This document shows positions 33,360 to 45,200 of a DNA stretch of 64,000 nt, in pieces. The position numbers were made by a program, and so were the translations under genes. The notes beneath the pieces were generated by a model. It made no database searches and was not told where the DNA came from. It saw only the letters and a list, made by a program, of their open reading frames with translations. Every line of letters begins with the position of its first letter. Position 1 is the first letter of the stretch. This DNA is from Polytrichum commune (Eukaryota; Streptophyta; Polytrichopsida; Polytrichales; Polytrichaceae): assembly GCA_950295325.1 (NCBI GenBank), contig OX485809.1:31882144-31946143 (forward strand), in the 5' to 3' direction.

Positions 33360-35816
33360 GTATGTAGTGTATTTCCACCCCTCCGCTCCCCATTTGTCGC
33401 TCAGGCTACTTCGGCTTGTGCTTCCTTCCTGCCCTTTTCTAGGGAGTGTGAGTCCGCATCTTTTGTGTATGTTTTGGTGCAGCTCTTCAGCAGCTCCGTT
33501 AGTTTATCCCCTGGGTTGGCTACTTTTCGTCTCCCCCACTCAATCTGGCGAGAAGTTGGGTGGGGGGGGGGGATCACCAGTTGTCAGTTGTCGGAAACAC
33601 CTTTCAAGACTGGGTAAGTTAAACTCTACTTAGAGAGGGGGATGACACCTGTTTTTGATCACAGTCTTGATGTGAGCTCGCTCCGTGCTGCAGCTGCTGC
33701 AAGCTGGGCTGGTGTAAGGGGAGGTAAGTGGCGAAGACTATTATTTTTCAGTTAGCAGGTGCGGCGTCCAGAGAGTCATGTTTAAGTTAACTTTTTTGAG
33801 GTCTGGCAGAGGAGGCTCCGAAATGCAACAGATGGATTATATATATATATATCTTAAATCTCTTGTGTCCTGCTTCTGGCATGCTTTAACCAGGTGACCT
33901 TGAATGTCTGCTTCGGTGAGAGCAGAAATATTGCAAATCAGTGAAAGCAGGATTGGCAAGGGAATACATGATGTGATGCATTCTCATATATTGGATTGAG
34001 AGGTATTTTTTTGACAAATTTGCAAATTAGGAAGTGGTTTTTTCTATTTGTGTCAGGGCCTGGGGCGAGTTTACCATATGCATCATCATATGTTGCTGGT
34101 ATGTTTGCAGTGGGCTTGATATAACAGAACATAATTTTTTTTCCTTCCTTCTTCTCGTGTATACAACGAGGTTGATTGGTGTGTGCGTTTTGATAGCCTT
34201 TTGGAAGGCGGGGGGACATGTATATACGTATTTTTCTTTCAGTTTTTCTCAGGTTTCGTGTGTGATGATCTTCCTTTATGAGTTTCGGGTTAACTCAGAA
34301 ATTCAGTGACTGAGTTGGCGCAGGTCATTATGCGGCACTTGGGTTCTGGTAAGTTTGGCCAAGAACCTTTCTAAGATATAGGTTATATGAGAGACAGTGA
34401 GAGGCAGGAAATTGTGTAGTTTGTTCCTTCACCGCCGACATGAATTATTGCTTTTCTTGCGTTTGTTTTGGGTCTCTGAGGATGAACTTCGCTCTCCATT
34501 GTTGAGCTCCATTTCTTCGCATGTCTAATCGGACCAAGAGAGTTACAGAAACTCTGCTCTCCTGAAACATCCCTCCGTCTTTACGTTACAGTTATCTTTT
34601 TTGTGACCAGTCATCGAGAGCAGAAACAGATGGGGCCTCATAATATTGACGTAGCCTGTGGCAATTCGGAGGTGAGAAATTAAAGTACTTGCCGTGATGA
34701 AACTGTGCTTTCAACTTTGCCTTGGCGGCCAACCAGAGCTGGGTACTGTAGTGTTCCCTTCTTTTTTTGAAGTACAAAATGAGCTGGCTGGCAGAATTAC
34801 TGGAAGTGATATCCGCTCATCATGATCGTGTGTTTCTCTTATCATTTGGAGTGCATAAGTAAAGACTGGTTTAACTTGGATTGAATCCTTCAAAACCTGC
34901 TTCTTGAAGTTGGAATTTGAAATGACGAGGTTAGGGAATCCAAGAAATCCTTCGGGTACAATCTGGACATGCTAAACATAGCCTGTACTGAGTTGGTACA
35001 ATAAGGCTGGTGCCCGGGCAGGTCATGGATAATCACGTGCGAACAAAGGTTGAGTGACTCGACATGGCAGAGGAGAGCAGAGCACAACGGCTTATCCTGA
35101 TTCATATATACTTAATGTGAATCCCGTTTACATATATTTTGGCATCTTGAATACCGTAGGCAAACTTTGTGCCTGTAAGCATTTTTCTTTTCTGACAACA
35201 TCGAAGAACTGCTTTCCTCTTTTACCCCTCATCTTGCTTTCTGTGTGAGAAGCTCAACAGCACGGCTCTCGTCATGTCTGAACTGTGACAGTCGCTCCAC
35301 ACTTTGGAAGGGAATGGTTCAAAACAAATTTCTTGTGTTGATTCCAGCAAGCTCAATTGGCTTGCAGAAAATCAACACCAGGTCCGATGATGTTTACTTT
35401 TCTTCTTCTTTCTGAATGGACAACTGAGGTTGCCACGGCTGGACTTGTCTTTCTGGTTTGTTTTCTTTGATTTATCTTTGGTTTTGGGAGTGACAAGTAT
35501 GAAGACGAGAGAGGAATTCTGGTTAGGTATAGTAGTTTGTAGTGGCAATAGCAACCAAGTGTCGACCTGTTAATGCCACTTTGGTTTATTTAGAAAGCAA
35601 AAGAGTCGCAAGGTACGCATCAGAAAGAGAGAAGGCACCGTAAAGCTCAGAAAAGGAAAGAAAAGACAAAGATCGGAAAATGCAAAGGAACTGGAAGGAC
35701 TGGGAAAGAAAGGTTCATGACCAAGAATAGGATGCCAAATTTGCAAAGAAAGCAGAGAGATGCAAAGCAATTTTGACAAGGTCAGAAAAATGCAAGGAAA
35801 AGGGAATTTACCGCTT

Positions 35817-35864
<48 letters not shown>

Positions 35865-36690
35865 AACGCTCATATGAAGATTTAGGATGTGCCATTCTTC
35901 TAGAGAGAATCCTCGCTTTTCTTGAGGAGGAGCTACTCAAAGATTTTCTAGGTTGGTGGGTTTAGTATTGGTAGAAGGAATCAGGGGTCGGGTTCCCCAC
36001 ATGCTTTACATCGGGCTTAGCACTGATTCTTCCTGCCTGCTTGTGGTTGATCATTTAGAGATGGGTGTCTCTTTTTCTTTCTTTTTTTCCTTGTTTCTTC
36101 CTCTGTTCTTGTAAATCAAGAAACAAAAGATTACTGGGTTGCAACGATTTTTATATGCACGCACTTGTTCTATTTTTGTTGAAATATTAAATGGCATTCC
36201 AAACAACGCTTGGAAAACGAGTGTCGGAATGCTCGAAGTGAGCTCAAACTACAGGAGTGCTTATTTATTATATATATTACCTTTGTCCTTTCTTTCCTCG
36301 CATTTCAGAGCTCCGTTGGTTATCTCAATAGGTAAAGCAGATTAGTATAAGGACAGGTACGAGGAATCTATCGTGATGTAGCGTAGAGAATTGAGCTAAC
36401 TTTGTTATGAAACAATGGGTTTGTCTTGTGTAAGTTAAAGGAACTTACCTCTTACTACAGGTTTTTGGACCTTCTGGCTTGTGTAATAAAATCTCGTGAT
36501 GTCTAAAACATTTTCTTGATTGGCTTGCTGATTCAGGAACGGAGGATCATAGAAACGGCGCACTCCAGTTAAGGAAAATTTGGGTTGACACGACAGAATC
36601 AGGTGCACAGGGGAGACACTCCACGGGGCAATTTAGCAAGAGTTGATAATAGGAGGAGCAGAGTTTGCAGAGTATTTTCTGAATTTGGGA
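33360..36690 (+). other. Upstream region of CYP710A, low in recognisable transposons
   Basis: None of the window's transposon families is recognised in these 3.3 kb. It contains a (TA)n run at about 33838-33852 and a (CT)n run of about 20 units at 35821-35861; CT tracts are frequent in plant 5' regions. Sites resembling exon ends occur (for example 'ggttctg|gtaag' near 34348 and 'attcag|gaacgg' near 36536), so a 5' UTR with one or more introns is possible, but no transcript evidence exists and no protein-coding exon was found. Confidence 0.4.
35820..35862. repeat. (CT)n microsatellite upstream of CYP710A
   Basis: About 20 uninterrupted CT units some 830 bp upstream of the CYP710A start codon. 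CT-rich tracts near plant promoters can influence initiation; here it may equally be neutral. Confidence 0.85.
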
Positions 36691-38961
36691 ATGGAGACTA
36701 TGTGGCATGTACAAGATTGGAAGCTTGGGCTGAATAGTGTCCTGGTAGGGATGGATTGGAGAACGACATTGGTGCTTGTGATCGCTCTGTATGTGGTTTA
36801 CGAGCAGTTGTCCTACATATCCAAGCGAAAGCATTTGCCAGGGCCACTCTTCGTTCTACCTTTTATAGGAAATGTAATCGCCATGGTGGTTGATCCCACA
36901 CGCTTCTGGGACCAGCAAGCTGTTGCTGCCAGAAAGGTGAGCAGAATGGCAATGATTATTTTAATATCAGTGTTGTTAGAAAGATTGGCGTCTTTTTCTG
37001 TTTCTTCTATCTTCAAGATGCGGACCTTTCATTCTGATGAGAGTTCGCATATCTATGCCCATGAATTAGTGGATTTAGGCACAATAAAATTCCTCACAGA
37101 CTCTCTCTCCCTTGGTCTCTTCCCTCTTGGGATTGCGACGAATATCTTCGCAATCAGAATTGTTTTAGATAGAAAGGTACTGTTGATAATGGCATCGCTG
37201 TTTAAAAGATTGGTTTCTTTTGTGTTTCTTCTATCTTCAAGATGTGGACTACAGTCTGATGAATTCGCACAGCTATGCTCATGAAATAGTAGATTCAGGC
37301 ACAATTGAATCCCTCACAGGCTCTCTCCTTTGGTCTCCTCCCTCTTGGAATTGCTATAAATTTCTTTGGCAGTCAGAAATCTGGTTAACTGAATAGAAAT
37401 GGATCCTGTGGATGCAGGTGGGAGTGTTTTGCATTTTGATAAATGGCTTTGTTGTTACAAAAAATTGTTTGTTTATATTTCTTTAGTGTTTCTTTTATCT
37501 TCAAAATGTGGACTTTTCATTTTGATGAGAATTCGCTTAGCTATGCCCATGAATCAGTAGATTCAGGCACATCTGAATCTCTCACAGGCTCTCCATTTCC
37601 CTCGTGGGATTGCTACGATTTTGTATAACTCTGGATAACTGAACAGAAATTGGATCCCGTGAATGTAGGTGGGAGTGTCTTGCAATGCGCTTCTTGGGAA
37701 ATTTGTGGTGTTTGTGCGAGACTCGGATCTGTCTCAGAAGATATTCGCAAATGTCCATCCAGACGTGTTTCACCTGGTAGGTCATCCACTGGGGAGGAGG
37801 CTGTTTGGAGAGAACAACCTCATATTTATGTTCGGTGAGGAACACAAAGATTTGAGGCGCCGTCTTGCACCATTGTTCACATTGAAGGCATTGGGAGTGT
37901 ACATTTCCATACAAGAGAAGACAATGAGGGAGCACATCGCCAAGTGGGTTGAAATCTCCAAGCACACAAAGGATCCTATCCGGATGCGTCTGCTATGTCG
38001 AGACATGAATTTGGAAACCTCCCAGAACGTGTTTGTGGGACCATACCTGACATCGGAGATGCGGGAGGGGTTTAACAACGATTACAACAACTTTAATGTT
38101 GGATTGATGAGCTTGCCAATCTACTGCCCAGGATTTGCATTCTACAAAGCCACACATTCGGTGAGAAACCTCCAGGAAACTCTGGGCAGATGTGCTCATG
38201 CAAGTAAGCTCCGAATGGCTACAGGGGCAGAGCCAGCATGTCTGATGGATTTCTGGATGGTGGAAACTTTGAGAGAAATTGAGGAAGCTAGAGCTGCGGG
38301 ATTACCACCTCCAGCACATTCTTCCGACTTCGAAATTGGCTGTCATATCTTTGATTTCCTGTTTGCTGCCCAAGATGCATCCACATCTTCACTGGTTTGG
38401 GCGATTGTCTTGACAGAGTCTTGTCCTGAAGTTTTGCAAAAACTTCAACACGAGCAATCCCAGTGCTACCCTAACCCTACAGCACCATTCACACCCGAGC
38501 TTTTGAGAGAGATGAAGTATACCGAAATGGTGGTGAAGGAGGTGTTGCGATATAGACCTCCGGCCACCCTTGTTCCACACATTGCTAATGTGGATTTCCC
38601 ATTGACAGATACATACACTATCCCCAAGGGGACAATTGTGTTTCCTTCTCTCCTGGAGTCTTCATTCCAGGGATTCACAGATGCTTATGCCTTCGACCCT
38701 GATCGATTCTCACCCGAGCGAATGGAGGATCAACTGTACAAGAGGAATTGGTTGTTGTTCGGTGCAGGTCCTCATCAATGTTTAGGACAGCGTTATGCTA
38801 TCAACCAACTGAAGCTTTTCGTGATCCTGTTCTCGAAGCTGATTGACTTCAAAAGGGCCAGGACACCAGGATGTGATGACCTTTTGTACACTCCGACCAT
38901 TAGTCCCAAAGATGAAGGCTTGGTGTATCTTTCTGCTCGAGACTCGGAATCTGCCTCATGA
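36691..38961 (+). CDS. CYP710A: CYP710A sterol C-22 desaturase (exons 36691-36936, 37669-38961)
   Basis: This cytochrome P450 (512 aa) introduces the C-22 double bond in the sterol side chain (beta-sitosterol to stigmasterol in plants, brassicasterol-type products elsewhere) at the ER membrane. Residues about 21-40 form a hydrophobic N-terminal anchor, followed by the LPGP hinge. The I-helix motif AAQDAST is at about 315-321, characteristic of this family. ExxR reads EVLR (about 373-376), the PERF-like FDPDRF follows, and the haem loop is FGAGPHQCLG (about 446-455, Cys 453). The phase-0 intron (732 bp) has AAG|GTGAGC and TGTAG|GTG, joining VAARK to VGVSCN. The frame also runs upstream without ATG; 36691 is the first ATG and leaves a normal anchor. 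Family members are about 500 aa. All key residues are intact. Its neighbour on the opposite strand is another sterol gene. CYP710A genes in flowering plants usually lack introns, so the intron is notable. Confidence 0.93.
36937..37668 (+). repeat. CYP710A intron built of three imperfect repeats
   Basis: The phrase 'ttctatcttcaagatg' (ends at about 37020, 37244 and, degenerate, 37508) marks three successive units of about 225-265 bp. Each continues with 'ttc.gatgag..ttcgca', 'tatgcccatgaat.agt.gattcaggcaca' and 'cctcacaggctctct'. The last two units each end with a branch/acceptor-like stretch 'gaa(c/t)agaaatggatcc..tgRatg(c/t)ag' followed by GTGGGAGTGT. The second unit therefore contains a ghost copy of the exon-2 start at about 37418. 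Confidence 0.8.
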
Positions 38962-41900
38962 AACATGGCCCAAAATCAATGCCTCAGATTGCAACATAAT
39001 CCTGGACTTGTTCGACTTTGCATCTGTATTCAACATGATTCATTCAGGATTCATTAGGTGTTACACTGGAAAAAGGTCATCACATATATCCTCCCAAGAA
39101 TTCAACATGTCTGATCATGTTATGATGATCTGAGCAGGTAGCCTGTTGTGTAATTTCTCGTCACGGTGCAAAGTTCATGGTTTCAATTGAGACCATGATA
39201 GTGAAAATTTGTTATGATGTCATTATGTCACCCTCTGTTATGTTTGGGTGTACAGATGACAAGTGATGATCTGTAACTTAGCTGGAAGAAGAACAACAGC
39301 AATGACGGAGGAGGACATTTGTTGGATATAATGCTGTTCTTTCAAAGGTTCGTGATTTTTAGCTGCTGTCAATTGCAGGGACTCCCTCCACATTGGGGTG
39401 ATTGTTGTGCTTCTTTGTGGGCACGATAGAAAATGCCTAACAAAGAGAGTGCATTAGTGCAAAAGTTGTCCCATGCATCCTGTTTTTCTATGATGCCTCA
39501 GTCCAAATGTTCATATTGTCCTGCTGGGGCTACAGTTGTACATGACAGATCATATGAAAAGTTTCTCCTCAATCGTTGCAGAGGAGCTTTGTGCTGATCC
39601 TTGTTGACTGTCTGGATGTGTGGGTGTAAGAATCACACAAAAACAAGATGATAAGAACCAGTGTTGGTCTTGTATCGTCATTTTTTGATACCAGTCAGGA
39701 ATCTGTATTGAGGATTTCCCAAATTTCGATACCATTTGGGTATGAGTATTTGGCAGTATGTTTGTTTTCGATACCATTCAAACCTATATACCAAGCAATG
39801 ATCTTCATGCCTGGGTAAAATTGCCCTCATATCAACATGGTTTGGAATGGTATTGACCAAATAATAACTTGGGATTTCAAATATTCTCTCACCTTGACAT
39901 ACCCACAAAACACCAATATTTAATTGGTACTACAATTTTGATATTCACAGGTAAGTCTTTTGATACCAATTTATTGATGTTGCATATTGATACTATGTGT
40001 TCACCAATATACTAGAACAACATTGGTAATAACCCTCTCTTGCTTAGCTCTCTTGGATGATTTTCAAATAAAAGCAGCTCCTATGTGATAAGGATGTTTA
40101 GATTGACATAAGGCAAGCATGCCTGATTTAATTACTTATCTTATAATGAAATCCTATATTTAAGTGATGCATGGCAAGGTGTGCATGTAAGAATGGACAC
40201 CAAAACAACATGTGCTCAAAAGAGATTAGACTGTGTTCAAAATGTGCTGACCATTTTAGCCTCAATGGTCAACATAATTGAGGGGGCCAATTTGATTAAG
40301 TTATGATTATATGGTCAGTACCTTTGATAATTCATATCAGTTTAGGCTCTGAATTCTTTTGTGATTCAACCTGGCTTCTCCATCCACATTTGCGGATCAA
40401 CCAAAATTTAAAGTCCATGAATCCGAGTTGTATTTCAGAGCAACAGGAAAATGTAACCATTTGAGACCTGTCTACCTTACAGGCCAAAATATGCATGACA
40501 AAGTTGTGAATTATGGTTGACTGTCTCTCAAGGTACATGCTTGAAAAATTAAAGTGCATCTCAAGTCACAAGTTATGATAAAATAAAGACTGTCCCCTAG
40601 ATGGATGATTATGAAGGAATCCTGTGAGGTATGCTTTGAATATATGTATAAACTTGCAATCTTGACTGTTGGAATGTCAATTGTGCATTGGTAGTAAAGT
40701 TGGCATGCTCAGCACATAATTTTTCCACAAGCCGAGGATTGTTTCTTGGTAGGACTCTTACAATCTACCAGAAAGGAGTGTCCTTGTTGGAAGGATTTTG
40801 TTTTATTAAGAAGCAAAGTCGGTGCATTTGAGTTCAATAACCACTAGTGTTGGCATTCTTTCAAGAGCAACTCCTAGTCACTGGAAAAATGATACTCTCA
40901 ATAAACAACTTTCTACCCACAAAGCTTAATTGTTTTCCAAAAACCTTATTGCCCACCAATTCTTAAGAAAGGCCATCCTCTAAACCACTAAATCCACCTT
41001 CAAGAATTTGTCGACACTGACGTATTTTGATATATTTAGAGACTCAATGTGTGATGAGCATGTCACATTGGCCCTTAAAAGGTTTTGAAAGTTGACTATT
41101 TGAGAGAATCATTCACATTGACCATAGAAGTTGCTCTTAGATAGTCACTTTGTGCATTCAGATGATAAATTCTTGAAATATTAGAGTTATCCTTTTATTC
41201 AACTAGAGTTTCGGTTATGAACTAGATTTTCTGCATACAAAATTTTACATATGCGATAAGTTTTCGGTGACTTACCAAACATGAAAGCAGTCGGTTGCAT
41301 GTTTGATGTCCATGTGAAGGTTTGAATGAAGACCATTCTATATTGGTCCATTGGGGGCCATATTCATTTTAGCACCTTTTGGCATGCCAAATCGATTTGG
41401 CCCTCAATGAACCAATATAAAAAATTCTTCGTTGAAACCTCCACACCAACTCCAAACATGCACCGAAAGTTTATTGATTGTAGGAAGTTTTGCATGCAAA
41501 AACAAGCAACTCCCAACCAAAAATTGTTTGAATTAAAAGAAAACTCTCTATTGAAAAATGATCTTCTTAGTACTGAGTATATTACAGTGCTTGACCATTT
41601 GATTTGCATGCCTCTTGAGTGGATGTTACATATTTGTAAGGATTGTACATGCATGCTTTATGACACAACTTGTTGCTCATTAACCCAATCAATGTGTTAC
41701 TTTGAAGGGGTTCTGTTTCTCTTACACTGAAAATAAACAGTGCTTAAAGTTGTCCAAATAAAATTTCAATTTCCACCTCACGTGTTTAATTTTCATAATG
41801 TTAAAATCTGTACAGGGAAAATAACAAAAAAAACACTTGAAATTCACAAACACGATGCCATATCTGTTGGACGAAAAATGAGTCGCTTTTTTTGGCACCC

Positions 41901-42287
41901 AAGTGGCCTAATCTGAGCAGGCTACTATGGTATCAAAAATCTGACCATCAAAACTTATCTGATGATCAAATGAGATGTGAATCTGCATTCCTATGAGAAA
42001 ATGGCTTACCTTCGGAAGTCTTGCCATCACAACAAAATTAGTACTTTTTTGGGTCAAATTTTGTCCTGATTATGCGTTTGTGGACTCCTTCTATTGCCAG
42101 CCATGGATCATATTTTGTTATCCTAGCAAAAAGTCTATCAACTTGCTAAGTAGAAGTGGAAAAGCCTCTCTCCAAAGGAGTGGGAATACATACTGCATAC
42201 AAGGGTAGGTATTTTGCAACCAGCTTTAGCTTCTGTGTTAAGTTTCTATCCAGAAGGCGGTGCACCACTGAATCAATCTCACACTCA
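38962..42287. other. Region between the 3' ends of CYP710A and the DWF5-like gene
   Basis: Both genes end towards this 3.3-kb interval, so it should hold two 3' UTRs and terminators. AATAAA-like signals are sparse (for example near 40062 and 41754). No additional exon, RNA gene or transposon terminus was found. ORFs such as 41326-41730 (+) have no recognisable motif and composition typical of chance. Confidence 0.4.
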
Positions 42288-45200
42288 TCAAAAGATTCGT
42301 GGAATGATTTTGAAGCGCACTCTCTTACTGTAAGCTTCGTAGTACTTGTGATACTTGATTCTGCAGTTCCGGTCGTCACGGTTTGCTCGGTCCATCAAAA
42401 GCACTGTCAAGAAGGTTATGTAGAAATATGGAATTGCCTGCAGCACATAGTACAAATTAGCTTGTCAAATAAGTGCACTTGGAAGCTGGATACCTATATT
42501 GAGGTTAGACACACAACATCAGGTGGTTTGGAATGTGGTCACCCTTTGGGAGTTTTTCAATGTGGGCCTTGTGAGAGACTCTAGGTAAGGAGACGACTCA
42601 CGAGGAGCCCTGCCACGGGTTGTAGTAGGCACTCAACCTATCAAGCCACGGTGGCGGTGTGGTAGGTACCGGGTGCTTACTATAATCAATGGCAAGGCGA
42701 CACATGTCAAGTGGGTCAAATATTATAGATTAGATTGAAATTTGGTCATCCCTTGGGAGTTGCTTAATTTGGGTCTTATGAATGTCTAGGTAATGGATGC
42801 GAGGAACCTTGCCATGGGCTACAATAGGCACCCAACTTATTGAGCCATAGTTGCGGCATGGTAGGTATTGGGTGCTTACTACAGCTGATGGCAAGGCGAC
42901 ACAGGTCCATTAAGAGACGTAGTGGGTCAAATACTAATGAACTTGATCATCCCTTGGGCGTTTGCTCAAATTGGGTATTATGAATGTCTAGGAAATGGAT
43001 GCGAGGAGCGTTGCCATGGGTTGTAGTAGGCACTTGATCTATTGAGCCTCGGTTGCAATGTGGTAGGTACCAGGTGCTTACTACAATGGGCGGTAGGACG
43101 GCACTTGTCCATTAGCAGACGCAGTGAATCAAAATTCAAAAGATAAGATTGGAACTTGATCATCCCTTGGGAGTTCCTCAATTGGGCTCCATGAACTAGG
43201 TAGTGGATGCAAGGATCCCTGCCACGGATTGTAGTAGGCACCTAGCCCATTGAACCATACTTGGCGGGTGGTAGGTAATGGGTGCTTACTATAGGTGATG
43301 ATAGGATGACATGCGTCATTACTAGACGAAGTGGTCATGCCATGGCAGGATCATCAATTATTGGTGATAATTTGTCTCCTTATGTCAAAGCATGAACATA
43401 CACATCATGTTAGCAAAATCGCTTAACATGATCACTGCATAGTCATAATCATCTTTAGCAAGAAAGACGTACATGTCTGAAGAGAGCCGGTATGGTCCAA
43501 AAGAAGGCAACACCAATTTCTGGTGCATAGTGGAAATGCCTTGCAAGTCCCCACCTGACAAGAAACAAAAAACATGCTCATTGGTAATCAATGGATTTTG
43601 CTAAAGAATGCAAATACTACAACAATATAAGCATATTTTCTTCAGACTTATTGCCAATTGGTTCAATTAGTTTCGTGACAAACTTGTGTTTTCACTAGAT
43701 TGAATTGCAATGTAGTTGGTTGAGGTCATGTTACCATCCAGCTGTGAGAAGCAGGCTTTGTTTGTGCTCTCCCCACTCTGTTTGATAATGAGCTAGAATC
43801 TGAACACCCATGGACATATTAGTGCAGTAGGTGATCTTCAAAATAGCCTGCCAATCCTATGTACGTGTCTATATATCTCCAAACATAACACATTAGTAGG
43901 AAAAGAAGGCCTTTTTGATTGGGTCCATTTGATATGTGTCACTAAGTAACCGTTTTGATACTATATATGATGTTTTAACATGTCTTAGATGATCTCATGT
44001 CAAAGAAAAGTCTATTCGACATGGTCCATTTGACTAGTGTTATTTGTGATCCATTAAAAAGGATCAAACTTTGTATCAAATGTGTGTCAATTTAATCATT
44101 TTGATACAAAATATGATGTTGTTAACATGTCCTGAACAACATCATGTGTCAAATGAGACGTGCCGAAAAGGCCCCGATTTCCTCATAGCAGTTAGTGGAA
44201 ATGAATTCGAGGAATCAACCAACCTTAGTGGGAACTTTCCCCCAGATTCGGCATTTTCCATGGGAATGGCGGAACACTTGACGTTGTCTATCACAGTCCC
44301 AGCAAATATATATCATAGACGTTCCAAACAAAAACATCGTCAGCGCCACCTGTAACCCAACCACCGGGGCTCAGCTAGATGAACTAGTGATCTAGCTAGG
44401 CTAGGACTTATTCAGCTGTCAAATATTAGTATTGTACGCAAGTGCAGATCACTCGCTCGAATTGGCAGCTTGTATAGTATAAATCTCCATCGATCAGTCT
44501 AACTAAAAAGTTAATTAGCTTCTCTTCAATTGTAACAATTAATATGTGTCCAGAGTGAGTTGAAGAGAAGGTACTCCTCGGCCCAGCTTGACTGGATGTG
44601 AAACCAAATACAAGTTCACCGCTGGATACACTGAAGGGATCCATGTAAGGCTATTCCACACAAAAAACCATCCAACTGCAGCCCACATCCAACCCAATGC
44701 ATGCACAATCCACTTGTTAGTGGCCGTCTTGAACATCTGTGAACTTCAAACATTACAAGCCAGCAGATTGAAAATTAAAGCTGCAACTTAGAAAGACTGC
44801 CAGTTGAGCTTTCTTTGTACTGACCTTCTCAGAGGGTTCTTGAAATGTTAAGGAAGGGCTATCTATGCATTACAAACGAGGTGATGGATGCGAGGAACCA
44901 TGTCACATGGTGCTCTAGTAGCTAGGTGCCCGGTCTATCAAGCCGCCGTGGCGGTGACATAGGTTTTCGGTGCCTACTACAATTGATGACAAGCCGAAAC
45001 ATGTCCATTACTGGATGTGGTGGTCAGTCCATGATAGGGTCATCATTTATGGGTGATAATGTGTCCCTTCGTATCCAATCATGAATAGACACATCGACGA
45101 AATCACTTTGCTTGATCACTCTGAACTAGGTAATGGATGCAAAGAGTGGGCTCTCACATTTTGTAGTAGGTGTTTAGCTTACCGCACTGCAGTATTAGTG

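Noticed and set aside
33126-33633. ORFs containing GREGGREGGRE repeats
   Set aside because: Translation of the (GGGA)n microsatellite, not a protein gene.
36643-36690. Alternative upstream start for CYP710A
   Set aside because: The frame is open but the upstream codon is not ATG; the first ATG (36691) gives a normal-length membrane anchor.
41326-41730. 134-codon + strand ORF between the two sterol genes
   Set aside because: No homologous motif, poor codon composition, and position within the expected 3' regions.
44071-44355. 94-codon + strand ORF
   Set aside because: Antisense to exon 9 of the reductase gene; no motif.
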